64,000 nt of DNA from Alphaproteobacteria bacterium (GCA_018336035.1 JAGXRD010000030.1:43709-107708), one strand, 5' to 3'. Counted from the first letter of the stretch, positions 6,937 through 15,799 are shown. Translations and numbers: made by a program. The notes: generated by a model from the sequence alone, not told the origin.

Positions 6937-9695
6937 TCCGCTTCCAGCTCGATGGCAAAGCGGTCGAAGCCCTGCCGGGCGAAACCATCTGGCAGGTCGC
7001 CAAACGCGAAGGCACGGAGATTCCGCATCTGTGCTACACGCCGCAGCCCGGCTTCCGCGCCGATGGCAACTGCCGCGCCTGCATGGTCGAGATCGAGGGA
7101 GAGCGCGTGCTGGCGCCAAGCTGCAAGCGCGTGCCGACCGAGGGGATGAAAGTCGTGTCGGCGAGCGATCGTGCGACGCGCGCGCGCGAACTGGTGATGG
7201 AACTGCTGGTCGCCGATCAGCCGAAACGCGCTGAAGCGCATGACGGCGAATCCAAATTCTGGCACTGGGCCGAGGCGCTGAATGTCACCGAAAGCCGCTT
7301 CCCGGCCCGGGATCATACGCCGGCGCCGGATCGCAGCCACGGCGCCATGGCGGTTAACCTGGATGCCTGCATCCAGTGCAATCTCTGTGTCCGTGCCTGC
7401 CGTGAAGTGCAGGGCAATGACGTAATCGGCATGGCCTTCCGCGGCCATCATTCCGAAATCGTGTTCGATTTCGACGATCCGATGGGCAACAGCAGCTGCG
7501 TCGCCTGCGGCGAATGCGTGCAGGCCTGCCCGACCGGCGCGCTGCTGCCGTCCACATTGGTGGATGAGAATAACCGCGGCGTGGAGAAGGCCACGAAAGC
7601 CATCGACAGCCTGTGCCCCTTCTGCGGTGTCGGCTGCCAGTTGACCTACCACGTCAAGGACAACCGTATTCAGTATGTCACCGGCAAGGATGGCCCGGCC
7701 AATCGCGGCCGGCTGTGTGTGAAAGGCCGTTTCGGCTTCGATTATGTCAGCCATCCGCATCGCCTGACTAAACCGCTGATCCGCAAGGATGGCGTGCTTA
7801 AACATGGCGAGGATGTCGTCGATCCGGCCAATCCCTTCACGCATTTCCGCGAAGCCACTTGGGAAGAGGCATTGGCGCGCGCAGCTTCCGGCCTGGTCAA
7901 GGTGCGCGACGAAATCGGTCCGTCGGCGCTGGCCGGTTTCGGTTCCGCCAAGGGCTCGAACGAAGAGGCCTACCTGTTCCAGAAGCTGGTGCGCATGGGT
8001 TTCGGCACCAACAATGTCGATCACTGCACGCGGCTCTGTCATGCCTCGTCGGTGGCCGCCCTGATGGAGGGCCTGGGCTCGGCCGCCGTCACCGCGCCCT
8101 TCTCGGCTGCCATGGATGCCGAGGTGATCATCGTGATCGGCGCCAATCCCACCATCAATCACCCGGTCGCCGCCACCTTCATCAAGAACGCGGTGCGGCA
8201 GAAGAATGCCAAATTGATCGTGATGGATCCGCGTGGCCAGGCGTTGACAAAATTCGCCACGCATCACCTGCGATTCAAGCCGGGCTCGGATGTGGCGATG
8301 CTGAATGCCATGCTGCATGTGATCATCGCCGAAGGCCTGACCAACCCGGCCTATATCCAGCGCTTCGTCGATGGCTTCCCCGATCTGGAACAGGCCGTGA
8401 AGGACGCGACGCCGGAGGCGATGTCGCCGCTCTGCGGTATCGCGCCCGATGTGCTACGTGATGTGGCGCGCCTGTATGCGACGTCAAAGGCTTCGCTGAT
8501 CTTCTGGGGCATGGGCGTGTCACAGCATGTGCATGGCACCGACAATGCACGCTGCCTGCTGGCGTTAGGCCTGATCACCGGCCAGATCGGTCGCCCCGGC
8601 ACCGGCCTGCATCCGCTGCGCGGCCAGAACAACGTGCAGGGTGCGTCGGATGCCGGCCTGATCCCCATGGTGCTGCCCGACTACCAGTCGGTCGAAGATG
8701 CCGCCAAACGCGAAGCATTTGAAGCCGTCTGGGGTCCGGGCGTGGCGAATGCGCATATCGCACCGCAGCGCGGGCTGACCGTGGTGGAGATCATGGGCGC
8801 CATCCTGCAGGGCGAGATTTGCGGCATGTATATCATGGGCGAGAATCCGGCCATGTCGGACCCCGATGCGGCGCATGCGCGCGCGGCGCTGGCCAAACTG
8901 GATCACCTGGTGGTGCAGGACATCTTCCTCACCGAGACGGCTTTCCATGCCGACGTGATCCTGCCGGCGACAGCCTTCGCCGAGAAGGATGGCAGCTTCA
9001 CCAATACCGATCGCCGCGTGCAGATCGGCCGCAAGGCCCTGGATGCACCCGGAGAAGCGCGGCAGGACTGGGAGCTGATCCAGGAGATCGCGCAGCGTGT
9101 CGGCCTGAACTGGAACTACCTGCATCCGAGCGAGGTCTATGCCGAAATGGCTGGCCTGATGCCGTCGCTGGCGGGCATCACCTGGCCCCGGCTGGAAACT
9201 GAAGGGGCCGTCACTTATCCGGGTGGCCACGAGATTATCTTCACCGATGGCTTCCCGACCGCCACCGGCCGCGCGAAGATCGTGCCCACGAAAGTGACGC
9301 CGCCGGCAGAACTGCCCGATGCAGAATATCCGATGGTGCTCAGCACCGGCCGCCTGCTGGAACACTGGCATACCGGCGCCATGACGCGCCGTGCCACCCA
9401 GCTCGATGCGCTGGAGCCGGAAGCCACCGCGCAGCTGCATCCGCGCGATGCCGCAAGGCTCGGCGTCAGCGCCGGTCAGTTCATCCGCGTCTCGACCCGG
9501 CGCGGTGCGATTCAGCTGAAAGCCCGTCTCGACCGCGATGTGGCGGAGAATATGGTGTTCATCCCCTTTGCCTTCTTTGAGGCAGCCGCCAATCTGCTGA
9601 CCAACCCGCAGCTTGATCCCTTCGGCAAGATCCCGGAATTCAAATTCTGCGCCGCCAAGGTCGAAGCGGTCGAGGCCGCAGTGGCGGCTGAGTAA
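6933..9695 (+). CDS. fdh1A: NAD-dependent formate dehydrogenase catalytic alpha subunit (Mo/W, Fdh1A type)
   Basis: A 920-residue cytoplasmic molybdo- or tungstopterin enzyme that oxidises formate to CO2. Order of sites: NuoG-like [2Fe-2S] (Cys34, 47, 50, 64); two ferredoxin [4Fe-4S] clusters (Cys146/149/152/156 and 189/192/195/199); the catalytic-domain [4Fe-4S] (Cys228, 231, 235, 262); then the bis-MGD domain. The metal-ligating residue is Cys369 in HCTRLCH, followed by His370, so this is a cysteine enzyme without selenocysteine. The C-terminal MopB domain includes LSTGRLLEHWHTGAMTRR. The start is the ATG overlapping the beta stop. No fdhD or small delta subunit follows, unlike many fds operons, so the sulfurtransferase must be elsewhere. 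Confidence 0.93.
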   Translation: MIRFQLDGKAVEALPGETIWQVAKREGTEIPHLCYTPQPGFRADGNCRACMVEIEGERVLAPSCKRVPTEGMKVVSASDRATRARELVMELLVADQPKRAEAHDGESKFWHWAEALNVTESRFPARDHTPAPDRSHGAMAVNLDACIQCNLCVRACREVQGNDVIGMAFRGHHSEIVFDFDDPMGNSSCVACGECVQACPTGALLPSTLVDENNRGVEKATKAIDSLCPFCGVGCQLTYHVKDNRIQYVTGKDGPANRGRLCVKGRFGFDYVSHPHRLTKPLIRKDGVLKHGEDVVDPANPFTHFREATWEEALARAASGLVKVRDEIGPSALAGFGSAKGSNEEAYLFQKLVRMGFGTNNVDHCTRLCHASSVAALMEGLGSAAVTAPFSAAMDAEVIIVIGANPTINHPVAATFIKNAVRQKNAKLIVMDPRGQALTKFATHHLRFKPGSDVAMLNAMLHVIIAEGLTNPAYIQRFVDGFPDLEQAVKDATPEAMSPLCGIAPDVLRDVARLYATSKASLIFWGMGVSQHVHGTDNARCLLALGLITGQIGRPGTGLHPLRGQNNVQGASDAGLIPMVLPDYQSVEDAAKREAFEAVWGPGVANAHIAPQRGLTVVEIMGAILQGEICGMYIMGENPAMSDPDAAHARAALAKLDHLVVQDIFLTETAFHADVILPATAFAEKDGSFTNTDRRVQIGRKALDAPGEARQDWELIQEIAQRVGLNWNYLHPSEVYAEMAGLMPSLAGITWPRLETEGAVTYPGGHEIIFTDGFPTATGRAKIVPTKVTPPAELPDAEYPMVLSTGRLLEHWHTGAMTRRATQLDALEPEATAQLHPRDAARLGVSAGQFIRVSTRRGAIQLKARLDRDVAENMVFIPFAFFEAAANLLTNPQLDPFGKIPEFKFCAAKVEAVEAAVAAE

Positions 9696-9704
9696 TGCGT
9701 TAAC

Positions 9705-10910
9705 TTAATCCGCACTCAGCCAGCGGATCGCGCCATGACCCGCAGCCAGGCCGGTGGCAAAACAGCCCTGCAGCAGGTAACCCCCGGTCGGAGCCTCCCA
9801 GTCCAGCATTTCGCCGGCGACGAAGACGCCCGGCCGCTTTCGCAGCATCAGACCGTCATCCAACTCGGTCAGCGCGATGCCGCCGGCGGTCGAGATCGCC
9901 CGCGCCAGACCGAAGGGCGCAGTCAGGCGCAGCGGGATGGCTTTCACCAATGCAGACAACTGTGGTTTGTCTGCGCCGCCATGCAGCGCCTCCTGGACCA
10001 GGCCGATACCGACCGGCGGCAGGTTTGCGCTCTTGCGCAGGAAATTGCTCAGGGTCGCACCGCGGCGCGGGCCGTCGAGTTTTTCCGACAGTTCAGCGAG
10101 AGTCATATCGGGCCGCAGATCGACGAACAGCTTCGCCTCGCCATCGCGCGCAATGGCTTCCCGCAATCTCGCCGACAGCGCATAGATCACGCCGCCTTCG
10201 ATGCCTTCGGATGTGATCACCGCTTCGCCGCGCAAAGTTTCGCCGTTGAACTGCAGCGCGATGCGCTTGAGCGGTGCGCCAGCATGCTGCTTACGGAAAA
10301 TCTCCGACCAGTCGATGCGGAAGCCGCAATTGGCGGGCCGTAGTGGCGCGATCTCGATGTCGGGCAGCAAGGCGGTCCAGCCGCCATCGGCGCCCAGTCG
10401 CGGCCATGAGGCGCCGCCCAGCGCCAGCACGGTCGCATCGGCTTTAAACGTGTTGCCATTGGCAAATGTCAGCGCGCCATCGGCGTCCCAGCCGCGCCAC
10501 TCGCTGCGCAGTGACACACGCACGCCGAGGCCATCGAGGCGGTTGAGCCAGGCGCGCAGCAGCGGGCTGGCCTTCATGGCTTTCGGAAAGACGCGGCCGC
10601 TGCTGCCGATAAAGGTCTCCTGCCCCAGCGCGGCGCACCAGTCCACCAGCGCCGAGGGCGGGAAGGCGTCCAGATACGGCGCGAGCCAGCCGGCGGCCTC
10701 GCCATAGCGCTCGCGAAATGTCTCCAGCGGTTCGGAATGCGTGATGTTCAGCCCGCCACGCCCGGCCATCAGCAGCTTGCGAGCAATGCTCGGCATGCGC
10801 TCGAACACCTGTACGCGCAGGCCGGCCTGCGCCATGGTTTCGGCCGCCATAAGCCCGGCCGGACCGCCGCCGATCACGGCCACCTGTTTGCTGGAAAGCG
10901 TGCTGCTCAT
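9705..10910 (-). CDS. HI0933-like FAD-dependent oxidoreductase (PP_4765-type)
   Basis: A 401-residue flavoprotein with the Rossmann fingerprint VIGGGPAGLMAAE near the N-terminus, then RKLLMAGRGGLNITHSEP, the hallmark of the HI0933/YhiN family. The C-terminal FAD segment reads GVFVAGEMLDWEAPTGGYLLQGCFATG. The length fits the PP_4765-type subfamily, often annotated as aminoacetone oxidase family. The substrate is not known. It is convergent with the formate dehydrogenase alpha gene (10-base gap) and shows no operon partner. Confidence 0.88.
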   Translation of the reverse strand: MSSTLSSKQVAVIGGGPAGLMAAETMAQAGLRVQVFERMPSIARKLLMAGRGGLNITHSEPLETFRERYGEAAGWLAPYLDAFPPSALVDWCAALGQETFIGSSGRVFPKAMKASPLLRAWLNRLDGLGVRVSLRSEWRGWDADGALTFANGNTFKADATVLALGGASWPRLGADGGWTALLPDIEIAPLRPANCGFRIDWSEIFRKQHAGAPLKRIALQFNGETLRGEAVITSEGIEGGVIYALSARLREAIARDGEAKLFVDLRPDMTLAELSEKLDGPRRGATLSNFLRKSANLPPVGIGLVQEALHGGADKPQLSALVKAIPLRLTAPFGLARAISTAGGIALTELDDGLMLRKRPGVFVAGEMLDWEAPTGGYLLQGCFATGLAAGHGAIRWLSAD

Positions 10911-10950
10911 CCCCGGTGTTATGGACCGGGGACGTGGCTGCCGCCAGCCT

Positions 10951-11784
10951 TTAACGCGACATCAGCACCGGGACCGGTGGGGCCTGCAAAAGGCTGCGGG
11001 TGGCGCCGCCGAACACCAGCTCGCGCAGCCGCGAATGGCCATAGGCACCCATCACAATTAGGTCGGCGCGCAAAGTCCGTGCCTGTTCCACGATGACATC
11101 GCCGGCTGTGGTATCGGGCGCCAGCACCGGCGTCACCGTCACCTTCACGCCATGCCGGGCCAGATGGGTGGCAAGGTCGAAGCCCGGATTGTGTTTTGGC
11201 TCTTCCGGATCCGGATTGACCCGTATGACTGTCACGGCTTCGGCCCGCTGCAGCAGCGGCAGCGCATCATGGACCGCGCGGGCGGCTTCGGCCGAGGGTT
11301 TCCAGGCCACCAATACGCGCTGGCCGATCGCAGCGTTCGCGTAGTTGTTTGGCACGATCAGCGCTGGGCGCCCTGCTGCCATGACGACGCTACCTGCGCC
11401 CGCACTGGCAGGCGTGGTAAGATCGGTCAGGGGTGTGTTCGGCGGCAGCACGATCAGGTCGGCATAGCGGCTCTGCTCGACCACCGTGGCATCAATGGCG
11501 CCATCCACCTTGCGCCATTCGATGCTCAACCCGTGGCGCTGTTCGGCGGCCTGCACGGCTTTGTGTGCCGCCTCGGCCTGTGCCTGGGCCTGCTGGATCT
11601 GCCATTCGATCAAATCTGCTGTCACGCCGGTGCCGAGCAGATCGACCGGCGTAAAGGGTGGCGCCTGAACATGCAGGGCCACCAGATGCGCGCCCTGCCT
11701 CTTGGCCAACTGGGCGGCAGCATCAAGCCGCGCAGCCGCTGTCGGCGCAGCATCGACATAAACCAGGATATCTTTGTAAGCCAT
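10951..11784 (-). CDS. Tandem-domain universal stress protein (UspA family)
   Basis: A 277-residue protein made of two UspA domains. The first begins KDILVYVDAAPTAAARLDAA; the second begins about residue 145 (RVLVAWKPSAEAARAV) and ends with the ATP-binding loop GAYGHSRLRELVFGGATRSLL, so the second domain probably binds nucleotide. Such tandem proteins are often induced by low oxygen. A palindromic FNR box centred about 62 bases upstream of the start, and the neighbouring Fnr-type regulator gene, support anaerobic induction here. Confidence 0.9.
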   Translation of the reverse strand: MAYKDILVYVDAAPTAAARLDAAAQLAKRQGAHLVALHVQAPPFTPVDLLGTGVTADLIEWQIQQAQAQAEAAHKAVQAAEQRHGLSIEWRKVDGAIDATVVEQSRYADLIVLPPNTPLTDLTTPASAGAGSVVMAAGRPALIVPNNYANAAIGQRVLVAWKPSAEAARAVHDALPLLQRAEAVTVIRVNPDPEEPKHNPGFDLATHLARHGVKVTVTPVLAPDTTAGDVIVEQARTLRADLIVMGAYGHSRLRELVFGGATRSLLQAPPVPVLMSR

Positions 11785-11839
11785 CTCGACTCTCCTTCAC
11801 CGCATGTCGCCAGTGAAGCGCAGCCGGAGGCTCGAAGCT

Positions 11840-11853
11840 TTGACCGAGGTCAA
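11840..11853. promoter_or_regulatory. FNR/FixK-type binding box upstream of the universal stress gene
   Basis: TTGAC-CGAG-GTCAA is a perfect 5-4-5 palindrome matching the TTGAT-N4-ATCAA FNR family motif in spacing and the TTGA core. It lies between the universal stress gene and the Fnr-type regulator gene, centred about 62 bases upstream of the stress gene start. The regulator's recognition helix (E207, S210, R211) is the type that reads TTGA. Confidence 0.65.
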
Positions 11854-11880
11854 GGAAAGATGGCTTAGGCTATGCAACCT

Positions 11881-12618
11881 TCAGGCGGCTTCCGAGAGTG
11901 CGCGCAGCTGCTCGAACTGTCTAATCTGCACGCGGTCGGGCGCCGGCAGGCCGATCACGTCGAGCTTGCGCAGCCTGGTGAAGCAGCGGCTGACGGTTTC
12001 GATGGTGAGGCCGAGATAGTCGCCCACCTCGGCGCGCGTCATCGGCAGCAGCACGGGATTTTCGGCCATGCCGCGCGCCTTCATACGGGATGCTTGTAAA
12101 AGCAGAAACGAGGCTATGCGCTCCATGGCGGTTTTGCGGCCGAGCAGCAGAATCTGCTCCTGCGCCGCGGCGATTTCACTTTCTGCCACCGCCAGCAGGC
12201 GCTGCTCCAGGCAGGGCATGTCGCTCAGCAGCCGGCGGAAGGTGGCGCGCGAGAAGCGACACAGATGCGTCTCGGTCAGCGCTTCGGCGCTGACCATATA
12301 TTCGGCCTTGGTGCTGGCGCCGAGAAAATCGCCGGCGCCGAGAAAACCGGCGATCTGGCGGCGGCCGTCGGGCATCGACTTGGCGACCGACATGTTGCCG
12401 CTGGTGATGTTGAAGACATGTTCGGCTTCGTCGCCTTCGCTGAACAGCGTCTGGCCGGGCTGGAGCGTTACGGTGGTGACATGCGAAGCCATCTTCGCCT
12501 GGTCTTCGGAATCCAGCGAGGCACAGATCGTCAGGCTGCGCGACGTGCAGGTGTCGCAGGGGCTCGGCGCGGCTTTTTGACGCGCCAGAGGCTGACGCAG
12601 GGCAATGATCTGGGCCAT
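11881..12618 (-). CDS. Crp/Fnr-family oxygen-responsive regulator (FnrN/FnrL type)
   Basis: I chose the ATG at 12618 (245 residues); a longer frame upstream has no family similarity. N-terminal cysteines C21, C24 and C32 (C-x2-C-x7-C) plus C120 in the beta-roll match the [4Fe-4S] ligand set of alphaproteobacterial FnrN/FnrL, implying direct O2 sensing. The cyclic-nucleotide-like domain spans about 40-150, followed by the dimer helix and a winged helix-turn-helix (MTRAEVGDYLGLTIETVSRCFTRL) with the E-x-x-S-R recognition pattern. The stop lies 28 bases from an FNR box that faces the stress protein gene. It is divergent from dinB. Confidence 0.9.
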   Translation of the reverse strand: MAQIIALRQPLARQKAAPSPCDTCTSRSLTICASLDSEDQAKMASHVTTVTLQPGQTLFSEGDEAEHVFNITSGNMSVAKSMPDGRRQIAGFLGAGDFLGASTKAEYMVSAEALTETHLCRFSRATFRRLLSDMPCLEQRLLAVAESEIAAAQEQILLLGRKTAMERIASFLLLQASRMKARGMAENPVLLPMTRAEVGDYLGLTIETVSRCFTRLRKLDVIGLPAPDRVQIRQFEQLRALSEAA

Positions 12619-12839
12619 CACACGATCCTTCTGCCGGAGCCATCGTTGGCATGGCCGCAATCTAGCGGGAATCGCTGATCCGCAGCCTGTCTCCAGCGCA
12701 TCAATCATCCGCCTGCCGTCGCGCAGTTGCGATAGGTAAAATTGTCGCATCGCTACTGCCAGTCGCGGGCAGCAATGATGGTGGTAGCGAGTCACGACTA
12801 ATGACCGGCCCCCGCAAAGCCGCTATCCATAAGGGCAGC

Positions 12840-13976
12840 ATGAACGACACTGCCGAACAGGATCTGTCTGAAGCCGCTGCTCCGGCCGCGGATGCGGCGC
12901 GCGTGCGCAAGATCATCCATGTCGATATGGATGCCTTCTATGCCTCGGTCGAGCAGCGCGACCATCCGGAGCTGCGCGGCAAGCCGGTCGCGGTCGGCGG
13001 TTCGGCCGCGCGCGGCGTCGTGGCGGCGGCGAGCTACGAGGCGCGCAAATTCGGTGTGCGCTCGGCGATGCCCTCGGTGACGGCGAAGCGCAAATGCCCG
13101 GAGCTGATTTTCGCGCGGCCGCGCTTCGATGTGTATCGCCAGGTGTCGCAGCAGATTCGCGCCATCTTCGCCGACTACACGCCGCTGATCGAGCCGCTGT
13201 CGTTCGATGAAGCCTATCTCGATGTCACCGAGAATCTGAAAGGCATCGACTCGGCCACGCAGATCGCCGAAGAAATCCGCGCCAGGATCAAGGCCGTGAC
13301 GCAGCTCACCGCCTCGGCCGGTGTCTCCTACAACAAGTTCCTCGCCAAGCTGGCCTCCGACCAGAACAAGCCCGATGGCCTGTTCGTGATCACGCCGAAG
13401 CTAGGCCCGGTCTTTGTCGAGGATCTGCAGGTGGGGCGTTTTCATGGCATCGGCCCGGCGACCTCGGCCAAGATGAACCGCCTCGGCATCGAGACCGGCC
13501 GCGATCTGCGGGCGCAGACGCTGCCCTTTCTGCAGCAGCATTTCGGCAAATCTGGCACGCATTACTACTGGATTTCGCGCGGCATCGATCATCGCCAGGT
13601 GCGGCCGGACCGAATCCGCAAATCGGTCGGTGCCGAGAACACCTTTTCCGAAGACCTGTTCAACAGCGGCGAGGCCGAGATCGAACTGCAGCCGATCATC
13701 GCCAAGGTCTGGCGCTACTGCGAAAAATCCGGCATCCGCGGGCGTACGGTGACGCTGAAGGTGAAATTCTCCGATTTCCAGATCATCACCCGCAGCCGCA
13801 CCCTGCCGCAGCCGGTGGCTTCGGAAGCCGAGATTGCCCAGGTGGTCGAGATCCTGATGCAGCCGCTGTTTCCGGTGCTGAAAGGCATTCGCCTGCTCGG
13901 CGTCACGCTATCGTCGCTGGGCGAAGAGGAAGAAGAGGCCGTGACCGAAACGCCGCAGCTGCGGCTGACGCTCTAG
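12840..13976 (+). CDS. dinB: DNA polymerase IV (Y family)
   Basis: A translesion DNA polymerase with the catalytic motif HVDMDAFYASVEQRD near the N-terminus, SFDEAYLDVTE with the second acidic pair, the helix-hairpin-helix segment FHGIGPATSAKMNRLGI and a C-terminal little-finger domain. I prefer the ATG at 12840 because AAGGG stands just before it; an in-frame ATG at 12801 would add 13 residues. No clear LexA site was seen in the 220 bases upstream, which it shares with the divergent Fnr-type gene. The C-terminus (QLRLTL) resembles a clamp-binding tail. Confidence 0.93.
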   Translation: MNDTAEQDLSEAAAPAADAARVRKIIHVDMDAFYASVEQRDHPELRGKPVAVGGSAARGVVAAASYEARKFGVRSAMPSVTAKRKCPELIFARPRFDVYRQVSQQIRAIFADYTPLIEPLSFDEAYLDVTENLKGIDSATQIAEEIRARIKAVTQLTASAGVSYNKFLAKLASDQNKPDGLFVITPKLGPVFVEDLQVGRFHGIGPATSAKMNRLGIETGRDLRAQTLPFLQQHFGKSGTHYYWISRGIDHRQVRPDRIRKSVGAENTFSEDLFNSGEAEIELQPIIAKVWRYCEKSGIRGRTVTLKVKFSDFQIITRSRTLPQPVASEAEIAQVVEILMQPLFPVLKGIRLLGVTLSSLGEEEEEAVTETPQLRLTL

Positions 13977-13983
13977 GATCACC

Positions 13984-14472
13984 ATGGCGCATAAACTCTA
14001 TCTCGCCGGCCCGGATGTCTTCGCTCCCAATGCACAGGCGCGCTTTGCCGCGATGCGCGAAGCCTGCCACAGCGCCGGTTTCGAGCCACTGACGCCGGTC
14101 GATAACGCATTGCCGGCAAACCTGCAGGGCCAGGCGCTGGCGGCTTTCATCAAGCAGGCCAATGTCGAGCTGATCCGGCGCTGCGATGCGGTGGTGGCGA
14201 ATGTCTCGCCATTCCGTGGCCCCAACATGGATCCCGGCACCGCCTGGGAGATCGGCTTTGCCGAGGCGCTGGGCAAGCCGGTGATTCTGTGGAGCGAGAC
14301 AGGCGCCCTGCTGGCCGAACGCACGCCCGGCAACGGGAGCACCGATCCGCAGGGCTGGATGGTGGAGAATTTCGGCCTGGCCGAGAATCTGATGATCGCG
14401 GTCAATCCGCATCAGGTCGCGCCCGACTTCGCCACTGCATTGCAGCGCGCAGTGGCCGCGCTGGGCCGATAA
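13984..14472 (+). CDS. Nucleoside 2-deoxyribosyltransferase
   Basis: A 162-residue protein of the nucleoside 2-deoxyribosyltransferase family. It begins KLYLAGPDVFAPNA, continues VVANVSPFRGPNMDPGTAWEIGFAEALGKPV, and Glu89 of the GTAWEIGFA motif is the expected nucleophile. It moves deoxyribose between bases in nucleotide salvage or hydrolyses deoxynucleoside monophosphates. It starts 7 bases after dinB and is probably co-transcribed with it, an arrangement consistent with nucleotide-pool sanitation beside error-prone synthesis (inference). Confidence 0.88.
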   Translation: MAHKLYLAGPDVFAPNAQARFAAMREACHSAGFEPLTPVDNALPANLQGQALAAFIKQANVELIRRCDAVVANVSPFRGPNMDPGTAWEIGFAEALGKPVILWSETGALLAERTPGNGSTDPQGWMVENFGLAENLMIAVNPHQVAPDFATALQRAVAALGR

Positions 14473-14545
14473 GCCGCTTTCCCGTTTGCTTCGTCGTCGC
14501 GCAATGGCAGACTGATCCCAAAAGCCGAGCATAAGGGAGAACCAC

Positions 14546-15478
14546 ATGCGTCTCGATCACACCGCCGCCGGCGTCTTTCCGATTGCCCCCACCGCCTTCC
14601 ATCCGGATGGCCGCATCGATGAGGCCTCGACCGACAGACTGATCGAGGCCTATCTGGCGGCGGGCTCTACGGGTGTGACGGTGCTCGGCATCATGGGTGA
14701 GGCACCCAAGCTGGAGCCGGAAGAGTCGCTCGCCATCGCCACGCGTTTCATCAAGGGCATGAAAAACCTGCCGGTGATCGTCGGCGTTTCGGCGCCGGGC
14801 TTTGCCGCGATGCGCTCGCTGGCACGCGCCAGCATGGAGCGCGGTGCCGCCGGCGTGATGATCGCGCCGGTGCCGAGCCTGCGCACCGATGACCAGATCA
14901 CCGGTTATTATCGCCAGGCGATCGAAGCGATCGGCGAGGATATTCCCTTCGTTATCCAGGATTATCCGCTGACCCTGACCGTGCAGATGACGCCCAAGGT
15001 GATCCGTCAGATCGTGCAGGATCACCCCTCCTGCGTGATGCTGAAACACGAAGACTGGCCGGGACTGGAAAAGATCAGCGCGCTGCGCGGCTTCCAGGCC
15101 GAAGGCTCCATGCGCGAGATTTCCATTCTCACCGGCAATGGCGGGCTGTTCCTCGATTTCGAGATGGAGCGCGGCGCCGATGGCGCGATGACCGGTTATG
15201 CCTTCCCGGAAATGCTGGTCGATGTCGTGCGCTTCCAGAAAGAGGGCAAACGCGATGCCGCGCATGACTTGTTCGACGCGCATCTGCCGCTGCTGCGCTA
15301 CGAGCAGCAGCAGGGTGTCGGGCTGGCGGTACGCAAATACACCCTGATGAAACGCGGCATCCTGGCCAGCGACGCGCAGCGCAAGCCGGGCGCAGGGCTC
15401 AGCGCCAAGGCGAAGGCCGAGGTGGATTACCTGCTGGCCCGGCTGGCGCGGACCGACCGGCGCGCACTGGCGGCCTGA
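14546..15478 (+). CDS. Dihydrodipicolinate synthase-family aldolase/lyase
   Basis: A 310-residue TIM-barrel protein of the DapA/NAL superfamily. The Schiff-base lysine is likely Lys167 in CVMLKHEDWP, and Tyr140 in IQDYPLT is the usual tyrosine. The DapA substrate loop GTTGE is replaced by GIMGEAPKL (48-56), and the lysine is followed by HED, so it is unlikely to be true DapA; an aldolase or hydratase for a sugar acid or other 2-oxo acid is more probable. AAGGGAG precedes the ATG. It stands alone. Confidence 0.85.
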   Translation: MRLDHTAAGVFPIAPTAFHPDGRIDEASTDRLIEAYLAAGSTGVTVLGIMGEAPKLEPEESLAIATRFIKGMKNLPVIVGVSAPGFAAMRSLARASMERGAAGVMIAPVPSLRTDDQITGYYRQAIEAIGEDIPFVIQDYPLTLTVQMTPKVIRQIVQDHPSCVMLKHEDWPGLEKISALRGFQAEGSMREISILTGNGGLFLDFEMERGADGAMTGYAFPEMLVDVVRFQKEGKRDAAHDLFDAHLPLLRYEQQQGVGLAVRKYTLMKRGILASDAQRKPGAGLSAKAKAEVDYLLARLARTDRRALAA

Positions 15479-15589
15479 GCGGCGCCGTTTCAGCCGAGAG
15501 AGGTGTCAATTCGCATATCCGAGCATGCGAACAGGTGTTCTCTATTTATAGGAATATTAGCATTAACTCTGCTGACGATCAACAAGTCT

Positions 15590-15694
15590 CGTCATCCTCG
15601 GGCTTGTCCCGAGGATCCATCCCAACCCTCCGCGCATCGGCCAGTGCATATGGGCTTGGGCAGATGGACCCTCGGGACAAGCCCGAGGGTGACG
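15590..15694. repeat. Paired palindromic repeat (CGTCAyCCTCGGGCTTGTCCCGAGG type)
   Basis: Two 29-base copies lie in opposite orientation at 15590-15618 and 15666-15694, differing at two positions. Each copy is itself a hairpin (CCTCGGG/CCCGAGG). The pair can fold into a long stem. It sits in the 460-base gap between the aldolase gene and imuA, where no coding region is seen. Confidence 0.8.
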
Positions 15695-15730
15695 ATCTAT
15701 GTGAGAGTGGCTAGCGGGCGTAAATGCATC

Positions 15731-15799
15731 CGTCATCCCCGCGAAAGCGGGGATCCAGAACAACCGCCTGACTGGGTTCCCGCCTGGGCGGGAATGACG
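15731..15799. repeat. Paired palindromic repeat (CGTCATCCCCGCGAAAGCGGGGATCC type)
   Basis: The left arm CGTCATCCCCGCGAAAGCGGGG begins at 15731 and the inverted arm CCCGCCTGGGCGGGAATGACG ends at 15799. The outer CGTCATyCC ends are mutually inverted and each arm is a hairpin. It belongs to the same GTCAT...GG(A/G)ATCC family as the elements at 41030, 41672 and 42421. Confidence 0.8.

Noticed and set aside
5386..7119. A 577-codon minus-strand frame opposite the formate dehydrogenase beta gene
   Set aside because: Same reason: the sense strand encodes all NuoE/NuoF motifs, while the antisense product resembles nothing.
8023..8043. Possible selenocysteine site in formate dehydrogenase
   Set aside because: The catalytic codon encodes Cys369 (HCTRLCH); there is no in-frame TGA, so it is a cysteine enzyme.
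6573..8318. A 581-codon minus-strand frame opposite the formate dehydrogenase alpha gene
   Set aside because: Antisense shadow of a certain gene; no recognisable domain and no ribosome-binding context.
12619..12839. A LexA or FNR site between the Fnr-type gene and dinB
   Set aside because: I found no GTTC-N7-GTTC and no TTGA-N6-TCAA palindrome in this intergenic region.
14546..15478. True dihydrodipicolinate synthase (DapA)
   Set aside because: The substrate loop GTTGE is replaced by MGEAPKL and the lysine context is LKHED, so only family membership is claimed.
15590..15799. Short CRISPR-like repeat array
   Set aside because: The units are inverted, diverged and hairpin-forming, with no regular spacers and no cas genes.
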